From the NCBI RefSeq assembly GCF_030294945.1, contig NZ_AP018448.1, positions 2,728,001 to 2,792,000 of the forward strand: DNA of 64,000 nucleotides. The letters are read 5' to 3'. The first letter of the stretch is position 1; the number at the start of each line of letters is the position of its first letter. The DNA comes from Streptomyces graminofaciens. Its GTDB lineage: Bacteria > Actinomycetota > Actinomycetes > Streptomycetales > Streptomycetaceae. This document shows positions 1-10,281 of this stretch, piece after piece. A program made the translations under genes and the position numbers. Below the pieces are notes generated by a model. The model searched no databases, was not told the DNA's origin, and worked only from the letters and a program-made list of their open reading frames with translations.

Positions 1-222
1 GTTCCTCACCCACAACGCTCTGCAGCGTGGGGATTTGACCCTTTGAGACCCTTTTGTTACCACCCGTTCGGCGCAGCGCTCGCTCCGCGTCGGCAGACCG
101 AGCCGTCGGACGGATGCCTTGGACACGCAGTTCAGGTCCTGTTGGCCGAGCCGCAAGCCGACCATGATCTGGTGAGGCCCGCAACGGCATTTCTCACGGG
201 CGGACTCGGGAGGAGCGGCGGC
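1..222. other. Upstream region, no gene assigned
   Basis: No supported gene lies here. The reading frame of the downstream HD-like gene stays open through most of this stretch, but the translated part looks unlike a protein N-terminus, and a good ribosome binding site occurs only just before position 223. The region probably holds the promoter of that gene. Confidence 0.5.
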
Positions 223-720
223 ATGGAGCTGCGTAGCGTCGAAGAGCTGATGGACCTGCTGCACGGCTGCCGGGGCGGCCCGGACGGCCGTCCGGGTGAA
301 CGCGCGGATCCCCACGAGCACGCGCTACAGACCGCCGCGCTGCTGCGCCGGGGGCGGCCCGCCGACAAGGAACTCCAGGTGGCGGGCCTGGTACACGCCA
401 TCGGGGCATTGCTCGGTCCGGGTGACGACACCGGCCACGGGGAGCTGGCCGCCGACGCGGTACGGCCGCTGCTCGGCGAACGGGTCGCCCGCCTCGTACG
501 GCTGCACGCCCTGGGCCCGGACGACCTCGTACGGCTGCACGCGGGCGGCTGGGCGGACGCCGGGATCGTCGAGGACGTGCTGACGCTGCGGCAGGCCAAG
601 GAGGCGAGCCGGACCGCCGGGGTGGACGCCGGGGTCCTGGAGGACTGGCGCACGGTGCTGGAGCTGGTGGCGGCCCGGCCGTCGCCCTCACACGCGTCGT
701 CCCACCCGCCGGGCGCCTGA
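223..720 (+). CDS. HD-domain-like protein (degenerate phosphohydrolase)
   Basis: This is a 165-residue protein resembling the small HD-type hydrolases related to inositol oxygenase. The ATG at 223 is chosen because GGGAGGAG precedes it at good spacing, although the frame is open further upstream. Residues 31-64 match the first two HD helices: His33 in HEHALQTAALL, then LVHAIGALL. The expected His-Asp dyad reads His58-Ala59, so the metal-binding Asp is missing and catalysis is doubtful. The tail (about residues 150-165) is rich in Ser and Pro and looks disordered. It is convergent with the next gene. The fold is inferred from the helix pattern, and no substrate can be named. Confidence 0.65.
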   Translation: MELRSVEELMDLLHGCRGGPDGRPGERADPHEHALQTAALLRRGRPADKELQVAGLVHAIGALLGPGDDTGHGELAADAVRPLLGERVARLVRLHALGPDDLVRLHAGGWADAGIVEDVLTLRQAKEASRTAGVDAGVLEDWRTVLELVAARPSPSHASSHPPGA

Positions 721-791
721 CCCTTCGCCCCGCGCCGGATGGGTGGCCTCCTACGGCCCCTGGTACCGCCTGCCCGGCCCGTGGACCCGTC

Positions 792-2294
792 TCACCACTT
801 GCCGGGCACGTAGTCCTTCAGGAAGACGCCGTACACGTCCTCGCCGGCCTCGCCGCGCACGACCGGGTCGTAGACGCGGGCCGCGCCGTCGACCAGGTCG
901 AGCGGGGCGTGGAAGCCCTCCTCGGCGAGGCGCAGCTTGTCGTAGTGCGGGCGCTCGTCGGTGATCCAGCCGGTGTCGACGGAGGTCATGAGGATGCCGT
1001 CGGTCTGGAACATCTCCTGGGCGCTGGTCCGCGTGACCATGTTCATCGCGGCCTTGGCGGCGTTCGTGTTCGGGTGGCCCGCGCCCTTGTAGCCGCGGCC
1101 GAAGACGCCCTCCATCGCGGAGACGTTCACGACGTACGCGCGCCCGCTCGTCGCCTTCCCGGCCGCGTCGGCCATGGCCGGGCGGAGCTTGCTGATCAGG
1201 ATGAACGGTGCCGTGTAGTTGCACAGCTGGGTCTCCAGCAGCTCCACCGGGGAGATCTGCTCGATGGTCTGCACCCAGGTGTTCGAGTCGACGACGTCGG
1301 GGACGAGGCCGCCCGCGTCGATGGCGGTGCCGTCGAGGTGCCGGGCGACGCTGGCGTTGCCCGCGACCAGGGCGAGGTCGGCGACCTTCTGGGCGTCGAG
1401 GCCGCTGGTGCCGACGGGCAGCGCGGCCGTCCCGGCCAAGCCGTCCACCGCGCCGGAGTTGAAGGCGCCGATGACGTGGTGGGCGGGCAGCTCACCGGCG
1501 GGCAGAGGGGCGTTCTCGCCGTCGACCAGGGCGGCGTAGGCGGAGGGCAGCCGACGTACGGTCTGCGTGGCGTTGTTGATCAGGATGTCGAGGGGGCCCG
1601 CCTCGGCGAGCTGGTCGGCGAGGGCGACGGCCTGCGCCGGGTCGCGCAGGTCGATGCCGACGACCTCCAGGCGGTGCATCCAGTCGGCCGAGTCGTCCAT
1701 GGCCTTGAAGCGGCGGATGGCGTCCTTGGGGAAGCGTGTGGTGATCGTCGTGTGCGCGCCGTCACGCAGCAGCCGCAGCGCGATGTACATGCCGATCTTG
1801 GCGCGGCCGCCGGTGAGCAGGGCGCGCTTGCCGGTGAGGTCGGCGCGGGCGTCGCGCTTGGCCCGGTTCAGGCGGGCGCAGTCGGGACAGAGCTGGTGGT
1901 AGAAGTAGTCGACTTCCACGTACCGGGTCTTGCAGGTGTAGCAGGAGCGCGGGCGCTGGAGTATCCCCGCGATCTGGCCCTGCTCGGTGACCGACGACGG
2001 GAGGATGCCCTCGGTCTCGTCGTCGATGCGCTGGGCGGAGCCGGTGGCGGTGGCCTCGGTGACCGCCTTGTCGTGGGCGGTCTTGGCGGCGCGGCGTTCC
2101 TGACGGCGGCGCTGCTTGACCGTGCGGTAGACGCCGGCGGTGGCACGGCGGACCGCGATCGCGTCGGGGTGGTCGACCTCCAGCTTGTCGAGTTCCTCGA
2201 GCACGCCGAGGCAGACGGCGAGTCGCTCGGGGTCGATGCCGGGGCCGTACGCGACTTCGTCGTTGATCGCCGAGCCGTCTTCTGTCACCGTCAT
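792..2294 (-). CDS. SDR-family oxidoreductase with N-terminal zinc ribbon
   Basis: This 500-residue protein has a charged N-terminal region and then two CxxC pairs (CYTC and CPDC, about residues 118-138) that form a zinc-ribbon-like module. A Rossmann domain follows, with a glycine-rich nucleotide loop (LTGGRAKIG) and an NNAT motif. A Ser sits at the normal catalytic place (NVSAMEG), but the segment that usually reads YxxxK reads TNAAK, so Thr replaces the catalytic Tyr. It is about twice the usual 250-residue SDR length. The ATG at 2294 begins MTVTEDG. Redox use and substrate are unknown. The missing Tyr suggests either altered chemistry or a binding role. Confidence 0.8.
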   Translation of the reverse strand: MTVTEDGSAINDEVAYGPGIDPERLAVCLGVLEELDKLEVDHPDAIAVRRATAGVYRTVKQRRRQERRAAKTAHDKAVTEATATGSAQRIDDETEGILPSSVTEQGQIAGILQRPRSCYTCKTRYVEVDYFYHQLCPDCARLNRAKRDARADLTGKRALLTGGRAKIGMYIALRLLRDGAHTTITTRFPKDAIRRFKAMDDSADWMHRLEVVGIDLRDPAQAVALADQLAEAGPLDILINNATQTVRRLPSAYAALVDGENAPLPAGELPAHHVIGAFNSGAVDGLAGTAALPVGTSGLDAQKVADLALVAGNASVARHLDGTAIDAGGLVPDVVDSNTWVQTIEQISPVELLETQLCNYTAPFILISKLRPAMADAAGKATSGRAYVVNVSAMEGVFGRGYKGAGHPNTNAAKAAMNMVTRTSAQEMFQTDGILMTSVDTGWITDERPHYDKLRLAEEGFHAPLDLVDGAARVYDPVVRGEAGEDVYGVFLKDYVPGKW

Positions 2295-2452
2295 CGCGCT
2301 GCCGTTTCCCTGATCACCCGCGGCGCTCGGACCGCGCCTGCTTTCGAACGGGGGATTCTACGGAGCGGTGGGGCTGGGGACCAAAAACGAGTTGGGGGCC
2401 GCGCCACCGAGACCCCGGGCATGCATGTCGGCTGCGGGCCGGTGGGGGCTTG

Positions 2453-2498
2453 TCGAGCAGTTCTGCGTACCCCTGAAGGGGCATGGAGAACTGCTCGA
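2453..2498. repeat. REP-like two-tier palindrome
   Basis: A 12-bp inverted repeat (TCGAGCAGTTCT at 2453-2464 and AGAACTGCTCGA at 2487-2498) encloses a second hairpin, CCCC-TGAA-GGGG, at 2470-2481. The pattern of an outer arm containing CAGTT around CCCCTGAAGGGG is seen often between Streptomyces genes. A half copy (GCGCAGTGCCCCGCGCCCCTGAAAG) lies just after gnd near 11800. It lies between two minus-strand genes and may also act as a terminator for the acyltransferase or stabilise its mRNA end. Confidence 0.55.
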
Positions 2499-2541
2499 GC
2501 AACCACGGCATACCTGCACGCGCCCACGCACCCCAAGGGCG

Positions 2542-3888
2542 TCAGCCGTCGCATGCCTCCCGCAGGATCTCCACCTCCCGCGCCACCGCCTTCGCCAGCG
2601 CCTCCAGGTCCGGTACCGCCTTCGCGTCGGCCACCAGGCCGTAGTGCACGCGGCCGCGATACGTCGATACGGCGATCGCGAGGGACTGGCCGTGGGCCAG
2701 GGGTGCGAGGGGGTAGACCTCGGCGAGGGGGCAGCCGCCCAGTTTCAGGCCGAGGCTCGGCAGCGGCACGCTGGTGACGAGGATGTCGAACCAGAGGCGC
2801 GCGGCCTGGCTGACCAGCGGCCCGCCGAGGCGGTGGCCGAGGGCCGGGACGTGGTCGGCGAGCAGGGCCACCGCACCCGCGCCCCGGTTCGGTCCGGCGT
2901 CCTTGTTGCGGTCCATGGCGGTGCGGACCGTACGGAGTCGGCCGAGCGGGTCCGGGTCGTCGACGGGCAGGTTCACGAGGTAGCCGGAGAGCCGGTTGCC
3001 CTGGGGGTGCGCGGTGCGTGGGCGGCGTTTGGAGACGGGGATCAGGGCGCGCGGCACGACCCCGTCGCTGCCGTCGCCGCGCTCGTCGAGCCAGCGGCGC
3101 AGCGCACCCGCGACGACGGCGATGAGAACGTCGTTCACGGTGCCGCCGACGGTCTTGCGGACCTTGTGCACCTCGTCGAGATCCACGTTCACCCCCGCGA
3201 TCCGCCGGGTGCCGCTGGGCTCGGACCTCAGTGCGGCCGAGGAGCGCGCGGCCAGGGTCGCGCCGAGCGTGGTGCGGGCGACGGAGGCACCGATGTCGAG
3301 GGCCCGGCCCAGGTCGGAGAGCGTGTCGCGGACGAGGTCGGGAAGGCTGCGTACGTCGGGCAGGAGGCTGCGCGGCGGCTCCGCGGGGCGCGGCCGGGGC
3401 TGGGGGAGGTCCATGGGGTCCATGACTCCGGCGGCGAGGGTCAGCGCCCGCAGTCCGTCGGCCAGCGCGTGGTGGAACTTGAAGAGGACGGCGAAGGTCG
3501 CGCCGTCCTCGCTCGGCAGGACATGTGCCTCCCACGGCGGTCGGCCGCGCTCCAGCGGGCGTTCCATCAGCCGCCCGGCCGCCTCGTGGAAGTCGGCGCT
3601 CGGCGCGTGCAGCCGTACATGGTCGAAGGGCTCGAAGTCGGAGACCGGTTCCCGCGTCGCGCCGCCGAACGCCAGCGGCAGCCCTCCGCCCGGGAGCCAG
3701 ATGTCGCGGATCCGCATCCGCAGGCCGGGCACGGCGGCGGCGCGGGCGGCGAGCAGGTCGGCAGCGTGGGCGCCCGCGGTGGGTGAGTTCGCCTCGAAGA
3801 CACCGAGGGCGCCCAGGTGCATCGGATGCTCGGCGGACTCGATGTTCCAGAACGCCAGGTCCAAAGGTGCGAGCCGGTCAGAAGTCAA
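2542..3888 (-). CDS. Wax ester synthase/diacylglycerol acyltransferase (WS/DGAT) family
   Basis: This 448-residue protein is a bifunctional-type acyltransferase that joins acyl-CoA to diacylglycerol or a fatty alcohol, making storage lipid at the inner membrane face. The family active-site motif HHxxxDG is present as HHALADG (about residues 138-144), followed by the C-terminal DUF1298-type half ending near residue 440. The N-terminal RLAPLDLAFWNIE segment is typical. The start is a TTG at 3888, supported by GAGG eight bases upstream and by homology beginning at residue 2. It lies downstream of the glycogen genes on the same strand, behind a strong hairpin, so it is probably transcribed separately. 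Whether this copy makes triacylglycerol or wax ester cannot be told. Confidence 0.9.
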   Translation of the reverse strand: MTSDRLAPLDLAFWNIESAEHPMHLGALGVFEANSPTAGAHAADLLAARAAAVPGLRMRIRDIWLPGGGLPLAFGGATREPVSDFEPFDHVRLHAPSADFHEAAGRLMERPLERGRPPWEAHVLPSEDGATFAVLFKFHHALADGLRALTLAAGVMDPMDLPQPRPRPAEPPRSLLPDVRSLPDLVRDTLSDLGRALDIGASVARTTLGATLAARSSAALRSEPSGTRRIAGVNVDLDEVHKVRKTVGGTVNDVLIAVVAGALRRWLDERGDGSDGVVPRALIPVSKRRPRTAHPQGNRLSGYLVNLPVDDPDPLGRLRTVRTAMDRNKDAGPNRGAGAVALLADHVPALGHRLGGPLVSQAARLWFDILVTSVPLPSLGLKLGGCPLAEVYPLAPLAHGQSLAIAVSTYRGRVHYGLVADAKAVPDLEALAKAVAREVEILREACDG

Positions 3889-3987
3889 GTGCTTGCCTCG
3901 CGTCGACGACGGGTGAGCCTGCAGTCAATCGCCGGTGCCCGATTACGGTCAAGTACGATCAAGCTACCCACAGTTAACAACAGATTA

Positions 3988-4016
3988 AGTCCCGCCTCGC
4001 GGAGAGAGGCGGGACT
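3988..4016 (-). terminator. Rho-independent-like terminator of the glycogen operon
   Basis: An 11-bp perfect stem (AGTCCCGCCTC at 3988-3998 with GAGGCGGGACT at 4006-4016) has a 7-base loop. It starts 30 bases beyond the glgC stop, and on the minus strand it is followed by TTAATCTG. Position and strength fit termination of glgC transcription. Confidence 0.75.
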
Positions 4017-4045
4017 CATGGTGCATATGTGATCCGGAAGGGTGT

Positions 4046-5266
4046 CTACGACACCTGCTGACCCTTCCCCAGGCCGATCACTCCGCCCTTGGAGACGGTG
4101 TACAGCTCCCCGTCGCGTTCCGGGTTGACTCCGATCGTGGCACCCGGCGGGACCTGCACGTTCTTGTCCAGGACCGCGCCGCGCACCACCGCGCCCCGGC
4201 CGATGTGGACATTGTCGTGGAGCACCGAGCCCTGGACGACCGCCCCGGGGTCGACCACCACTCCGGGCGACAGCACGGACCGCGTGACCTGCCCCCGAAT
4301 GAGGCACCCAGCACTGATGATCGACTCGCTGGCCATGCCGCCCGCGTTGAAACGGGCCGGGGAGAGCTGACCCGAGTGGGTGTAGATGGGCCAGCTGCGG
4401 TTGAAGAGGTTGAACTTGGGGCGCTCGGCGATGAGGTCCATATGGGCCTCGTAGTACGCGTCGAGGGTGCCCACGTCCCGCCAGTACCCCTGGTCGCGGG
4501 TGGTCTCGCCGGGCACGTGGTTGGCGCTGAAGTCGTACAGCTGCGCCTCGCCCCGGTCGGTGAGCTGGGGCAGGATCGAGCCGCCCATGTCGTGCACGGA
4601 GGTCTCGTCCTCGGCGTCCCGCTGGAGCGCCTCCACCAGCGTCTTCGTGGTGAAAATGTAGTTTCCCATGGACGCGAACACGGATTCCGGGTCGTCGGCG
4701 AGGCCCGGCGGGTCGGCCGGCTTCTCCAGGAACCGTTCGACGGTCTGGCCGTCCGAGCCCGGGGTGATCACGCCGAAGGAGGAGGACTCCGTGCGCGGTA
4801 TGCGTATCCCCGCCACCGTCACGCCCGCGCCGCCCTCGACGTGCTGGTTGAGCATCTGCCTCGGGTCCATGCGGTACACGTGGTCGGCGCCGAAGACCGC
4901 CACATAGTCGGGCTGCTCGTCGTGGACCAGGTTCAGTGACTGCAGGAGGGCGTCCGCGCTGCCCAGGTACCAGCGCGGGCCGAGCCGCTGCTGGGCCGGG
5001 ACCGGCGTGACGTAGTTGCCGAGCAGGCTCGACATCCGCCAGGTCGTGGTGATGTGCCGGTCGAGCGAGTGCGACTTGTACTGCGTGAGCACGCAGATGC
5101 GCAGGATGTCCGCGTTGACGAGATTCGAGAGTACGAAGTCCACCAGGCGGTATGTCCCGCCGAAGGTCACCGCTGGTTTCGCCCGGTCGGCGGTGAGGGG
5201 CATCAGCCTCTTGCCCTCGCCGCCCGCCAGTACGATTCCCAGCACCGAAGGTCCACCGCGCCGCAT
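4046..5266 (-). CDS. glgC: Glucose-1-phosphate adenylyltransferase (ADP-glucose pyrophosphorylase)
   Basis: It makes ADP-glucose from ATP and glucose 1-phosphate, the activated donor for glycogen. At 406 residues it has the normal length. The N-terminal nucleotidyltransferase loop reads [14 protein letters not shown], followed by [15 protein letters not shown], the family's activator and substrate-contacting regions. [11 protein letters not shown] carries the metal-site Asp, and [10 protein letters not shown] is the later family signature. The C-terminal part (about residues 290-400) shows the hexapeptide repeats of a left-handed beta helix. The ATG at 5266 is followed by [16 protein letters not shown]. 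It lies 62 bases downstream of the glycogen synthase gene on the same strand, so the two are probably co-transcribed. Confidence 0.95.
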   Translation of the reverse strand: MRRGGPSVLGIVLAGGEGKRLMPLTADRAKPAVTFGGTYRLVDFVLSNLVNADILRICVLTQYKSHSLDRHITTTWRMSSLLGNYVTPVPAQQRLGPRWYLGSADALLQSLNLVHDEQPDYVAVFGADHVYRMDPRQMLNQHVEGGAGVTVAGIRIPRTESSSFGVITPGSDGQTVERFLEKPADPPGLADDPESVFASMGNYIFTTKTLVEALQRDAEDETSVHDMGGSILPQLTDRGEAQLYDFSANHVPGETTRDQGYWRDVGTLDAYYEAHMDLIAERPKFNLFNRSWPIYTHSGQLSPARFNAGGMASESIISAGCLIRGQVTRSVLSPGVVVDPGAVVQGSVLHDNVHIGRGAVVRGAVLDKNVQVPPGATIGVNPERDGELYTVSKGGVIGLGKGQQVS

Positions 5267-5328
5267 ACCGCCGCCCCTCTACGCCCGGTTGTGCCAAACG
5301 CCGTTCTCTGCCTGCCCCCGTGTGCCGC

Positions 5329-6489
5329 CTACCCCTGCTTGAGGACTTCCTCGTACAGCTGGACCGTGCGCCGGGCCACCGCGTCCCAGCCGAACTCGCG
5401 CACCGCCCGCTGCCGGCCCGCCTCGCCCATGCGCACGGCGGTGTCAGGGTCGGCGAGCACCGAGTCCAGGGCGTTCGCCAGCCGCGCCTCGAAGGCCCCC
5501 TCGCCTTCGTCGACCGAGACCAGCAGCCCCGTCACACCGTCCTCGACGACCTCCGGGATCCCGCCGACCCGCGACGCCACCACGGCCGTACCGCAGGCCA
5601 TGGCCTCCAGGTTGACGATGCCCAACGGCTCGTACACCGACGGGCAGACGAACACGGCGGCGTGCGTGAGGAGCTGGATGACGTCCGGGCGCGGCAGCAT
5701 CTGCGGGATCCAGAACAGGCCCTCGCGTGCGCGGCTCAGCTCCTCGAAGAGGTCGCGGAACTCCTGGTCTATCTCCGGGGTGTCGGGCGCGCCGGCGCAC
5801 AGCACCACCTGCGCGGCCGGGTCGATGTCCCGGACCGCGCGCAGCAGATGGGGCACGCCCTTCTGACGGGTGATGCGGCCGACGAACAGGACGTACGGGC
5901 GGCTCGGGTCGAGGCCGACGCGGTCGAGGACGTCGGTGCCGTGGTCCGGCCGGTAGAGGGAGGTGTCGATGCCGTTGTGCACGACGCGGACCCGGTCGGG
6001 GTCCAGGGCCGGGTAGCAGCCGAGGATGTCCTCGCGCATGGCGCCGGAGACGGCGATCACCGCGTCGGCGGACTCGATGGCCGTGCGCTCGGCCCAGCTG
6101 GACAGGGCGTACCCGCCGCCCAGTTGCTCGGCCTTCCAGGGGCGCAGCGGCTCCAGCGAGTGGGCGGTCATGACGTGCGGGATGCCGTGCAGCAGCTTGC
6201 CGAAGTGGCCGGCGAGATTGGCGTACCAGGTGTGCGAGTGGACGAGTTCGCGGCCGGCGAGGCCCGCCGCGATGGAGAGGTCCACGGAGAAGGTGCGCAG
6301 CGCGTCGTTGGCGGTGTCGAGGGCGGACCAGGGCCGGTGGCGTACGACGCCGCCCGCGGCGCCCTCGCCCCAGCAGTGCACGTCCAGCTCGACGAGGGAT
6401 CTCAACTCCCGGGCGAGGAACTCGACATGGACCCCCGCGCCACCGTAGACGTCCGGCGGGTACTCCCGGGTCAACAGGCCGACTCGCAC
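5329..6489 (-). CDS. glgA: Glycogen synthase / maltose-1-phosphate synthase (actinobacterial GlgA/GlgM type)
   Basis: This is a 386-residue GT4-fold glycosyltransferase that uses the ADP-glucose made by the adjacent GlgC. It matches the short actinobacterial type rather than the ~480-residue enterobacterial GlgA. MRVGLLTREYPPDVYGGAGVH gives the N-terminal donor and acceptor loop region. VGRITRQKGVPHLL and EPLGIVNLEAMACGTAVVAS are the C-terminal nucleotide-sugar motifs, the latter with the usual EPLGI glutamate. In mycobacteria this family (GlgM) makes maltose 1-phosphate for the GlgE pathway, and the sequence alone does not separate that role from chain elongation. It is the first gene of a likely glgA-glgC pair. 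Confidence 0.9.
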   Translation of the reverse strand: MRVGLLTREYPPDVYGGAGVHVEFLARELRSLVELDVHCWGEGAAGGVVRHRPWSALDTANDALRTFSVDLSIAAGLAGRELVHSHTWYANLAGHFGKLLHGIPHVMTAHSLEPLRPWKAEQLGGGYALSSWAERTAIESADAVIAVSGAMREDILGCYPALDPDRVRVVHNGIDTSLYRPDHGTDVLDRVGLDPSRPYVLFVGRITRQKGVPHLLRAVRDIDPAAQVVLCAGAPDTPEIDQEFRDLFEELSRAREGLFWIPQMLPRPDVIQLLTHAAVFVCPSVYEPLGIVNLEAMACGTAVVASRVGGIPEVVEDGVTGLLVSVDEGEGAFEARLANALDSVLADPDTAVRMGEAGRQRAVREFGWDAVARRTVQLYEEVLKQG

Positions 6490-6599
6490 CCGGAACCCCC
6501 TGTCTCACGTGGCTGGTTCCCACATGGTCACCCACAAGGGGCAGTTGGGGAAGACCGCGATTGCGCGCCGGGGTGAGAGCTACGGGCGCGGGCTCTCCG

Positions 6600-7319
6600 T
6601 CAGGGGCGGCCCGGCGGCCGGTCGAAGCAGCAGTCGCCGCAGAGTCCGCCGCCGGGGAGCCGGTAGTAGAGACAGCAGCTGCGGCGCCGGTGTGTGGCCG
6701 GGTCGAGGGTGTCGGACAGGTCCGGGTGCGTGAACATCTCGGCGGCGAGCGCGCGGGCCCGGGCACCCACCTCCGGGCGGCGGTTGACGCGCGCCCAGTG
6801 GTCGAGCTGTCTTACGGCGCCCATCAGCGCGGAGGCCGCGTTGCCCCGGAGCAGGCGGTCCGAGACGGGGATGTGCGCTCGCAGGGCCGCCGCGAGCGGT
6901 ACGAGGTGGCCGTCCCGTACGACCTCGCCGAGCCGCTCGGCGGGCAGGGCCCGTACCTCGGTCAGCCACAGATCGTCGGGGGCGCTCGCGTCCGGGTCCC
7001 AGCGCAGGAGGCGCGGGTCGAGGTCGGGGATGTGGCCGTACAGCGCGGCGGTGCCGAGCGCGACCGACCAGAGCCGGGCCGCGAAACCGAGGTGGGCGAT
7101 GGAGGCCGCGACCCGCGCTTCCGGGGCCCGCACGCTCTCCGCTACCTTCCGGACACGGAAAATTATCGGATTCTCATAAACATCGTTCTCCCCCTCGGCA
7201 TCCCGTGCCACGTAGGCCCGGGCGAGCGTCTGCGGCGGGCGAGAGCGCGGTTCTCCCGTGCGTAGGAGGAAGAATCCGCCGAGCGCGTGCAGCGCGGTGA
7301 GGTCGGGGTCGAGGTCCAC
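6600..7319 (-). CDS. FhuF-like (2Fe-2S)-binding protein, probable ferric-siderophore reductase
   Basis: The C-terminus carries the FhuF cysteine signature: CC, ten residues, then CxxC (SCCLYYRLPGGGLCGDCC), which binds a 2Fe-2S cluster. FhuF proteins reduce iron from imported ferric siderophores in the cytoplasm. The start is uncertain. I give the GTG at 7319 (VDLDPDLTALHALGGFF, 239 residues) because this segment looks like the family N-terminus and upstream codons in this frame have poor third-position GC. An in-frame ATG at 7475 is less likely. No clear ribosome binding site precedes the GTG. A second frame with good GC3 (ATG at 7417) overlaps this N-terminus, so a frameshift or a small upstream ORF is possible. 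Confidence 0.75.
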   Translation of the reverse strand: MDLDPDLTALHALGGFFLLRTGEPRSRPPQTLARAYVARDAEGENDVYENPIIFRVRKVAESVRAPEARVAASIAHLGFAARLWSVALGTAALYGHIPDLDPRLLRWDPDASAPDDLWLTEVRALPAERLGEVVRDGHLVPLAAALRAHIPVSDRLLRGNAASALMGAVRQLDHWARVNRRPEVGARARALAAEMFTHPDLSDTLDPATHRRRSCCLYYRLPGGGLCGDCCFDRPPGRP

Positions 7320-7547
7320 GAGGAGGAGTAGTACCAGGCCACACGGGCCGGGTTGAGCGGAGGGGTGCACTCCGTGTCGCCCACCTTGGGGATGAGTGGG
7401 CGCCTTTCGTACTCCATCGGCAGTAGGACTCAATGACTGCTCAGGTACGACGACGCGAACACTTTCGCGAGGCATCGTGGTCAGTATGAAAGCCGACCGT
7501 TCGCCACGCCGGGCCCAGGGGTCCCGTCCGTCGCAGAGGAGACGCTC

Positions 7548-8690
7548 ATGAGCGCCCTCGCGTTGTCCGTTCTGCTGTCGTTCGTCTCCGCGGTCGCGTA
7601 CGCGGGCGGGGCGATCGTGCAGGAGCGTGTGGCGGTGTCCTCGCCCGGTCAGACCTACGCGCCGCTGCGTCGGCCCGGCTGGTGGGTGGCGGTCGGGCTG
7701 AACGGCCTCGGTGGTCTGCTGCACGTGGTGGCGCTGGCGTACGGGCCGCTGAGTCTGGTGCAGCCGCTGGGCGCGCTGACGATCGTGTTCGCGCTGCCGA
7801 TGGCGGCCCTGTTCGTCGGCCGCAGGGCGGGGGCGACGGCGTGGCGGGGCGCGATCATGGCGACGGTGGGCCTCGCGGGTCTGCTCGCCCTGGTCGGCTC
7901 GGTCGACTCGCAGTCCCTGGACACCGCTCAACGGGTGGTGGTGGCCGTGATCAGTGCGGGGGCGGTCGCCGCGCTGATGGTCGCGGCGCGCGCGGCGCAC
8001 CGGCACCCGGCGGCGCGCAGCATGCTGCTGGCCGTCGCCTCCGGTGTGGCGTTCGGTATGTCCTCGGTGTTCACGAAGACGGTCGCCGTCGACTGGACGG
8101 ACGGCATCGCCGTCTCCGACCTGCCGACGCTGGCGGTCATCGGTGTCTTCGCCTCGGCCGGCCTGATGCTGTCGCAGGCCTCGTACCGCAGCGGCGGCCT
8201 CGCGGCCCCGCTCGCCACACTGACGGTGGTGAACCCGGTGGTGGCGGCCGCCGTGGGCATCACGATGTTCGGTGAGACGTTCCGCTACGGCACCACCGGC
8301 ACCGCCCTCGCGCTGGGCTGCGGGGTCGTGGCAGCGGGCGGTCTGATCCTGCTGACGACGGAGCGACTCGGCGACGGTGTGCGGCACTGGCACGAGCCGG
8401 TGGCGGACGAACTGCCCGCACCGGTGGCGGGCGACCTGGTGGACGTACCGGCCGAGCCGGCCGGAGCGGGCCCGGTCACCGTCGAGGAGATCCTCGCGGG
8501 ACCGCGGACTCGGATCCCGGCCGAGTCGGGGGTGGACGCGGCTGTGCTCATACCGGCTCCGGCGGCCCGGGACACGTACGAGGGCGACGCCGCTCCGCCG
8601 AGTCTGGTCACGTCCCGCTTCGGGCCGTTCTCCCCCGACTCCTACCTCGAGCTGCCGATGGCCGACCGGCATCGCACCCGCGTGTCGTGA
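7548..8690 (+). CDS. DMT-superfamily (EamA-like) membrane transporter
   Basis: This 380-residue protein has about nine or ten hydrophobic segments in the first 270 residues, arranged as two repeats of the drug/metabolite transporter fold. An ordered sequence of short helices runs from SALALSVLLSFVSAVAYAGG to LALGCGVVAAGGLILL. Residues 275-380 are a hydrophilic Pro/Ala-rich cytoplasmic tail that is not part of the usual fold. The ATG at 7548 has AGGAG nine bases upstream. The substrate cannot be predicted. It is divergent from the FhuF-like gene and convergent with the wall hydrolase. Confidence 0.85.
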   Translation: MSALALSVLLSFVSAVAYAGGAIVQERVAVSSPGQTYAPLRRPGWWVAVGLNGLGGLLHVVALAYGPLSLVQPLGALTIVFALPMAALFVGRRAGATAWRGAIMATVGLAGLLALVGSVDSQSLDTAQRVVVAVISAGAVAALMVAARAAHRHPAARSMLLAVASGVAFGMSSVFTKTVAVDWTDGIAVSDLPTLAVIGVFASAGLMLSQASYRSGGLAAPLATLTVVNPVVAAAVGITMFGETFRYGTTGTALALGCGVVAAGGLILLTTERLGDGVRHWHEPVADELPAPVAGDLVDVPAEPAGAGPVTVEEILAGPRTRIPAESGVDAAVLIPAPAARDTYEGDAAPPSLVTSRFGPFSPDSYLELPMADRHRTRVS

Positions 8691-8735
8691 GCATCCACGT
8701 CTCCTGAGCACTCGCGTGTCCTGACGGTCACGTGC

Positions 8736-8768
8736 CGACGGGAGGCCCGCGCACCGGGCCTCCCGTCG
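8736..8768. terminator. Bidirectional terminator hairpin
   Basis: A 14-bp near-perfect inverted repeat (8736-8749 with 8755-8768; arms GACGGGAGGCCCG and CGGGCCTCCCGTC) has a five-base loop. It lies between the converging transporter and wall hydrolase genes and would serve both. Confidence 0.75.
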
Positions 8769-8788
8769 CTGTGCCGTGTGTCAGTGCC

Positions 8789-10281
<1,493 letters not shown>

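Noticed and set aside
909..2777. Very long plus-strand ORF (622 codons) opposite the zinc-ribbon SDR
   Set aside because: It is the antisense shadow of the SDR gene, Val/Gly/Arg-rich and without family features. High GC keeps such frames open.
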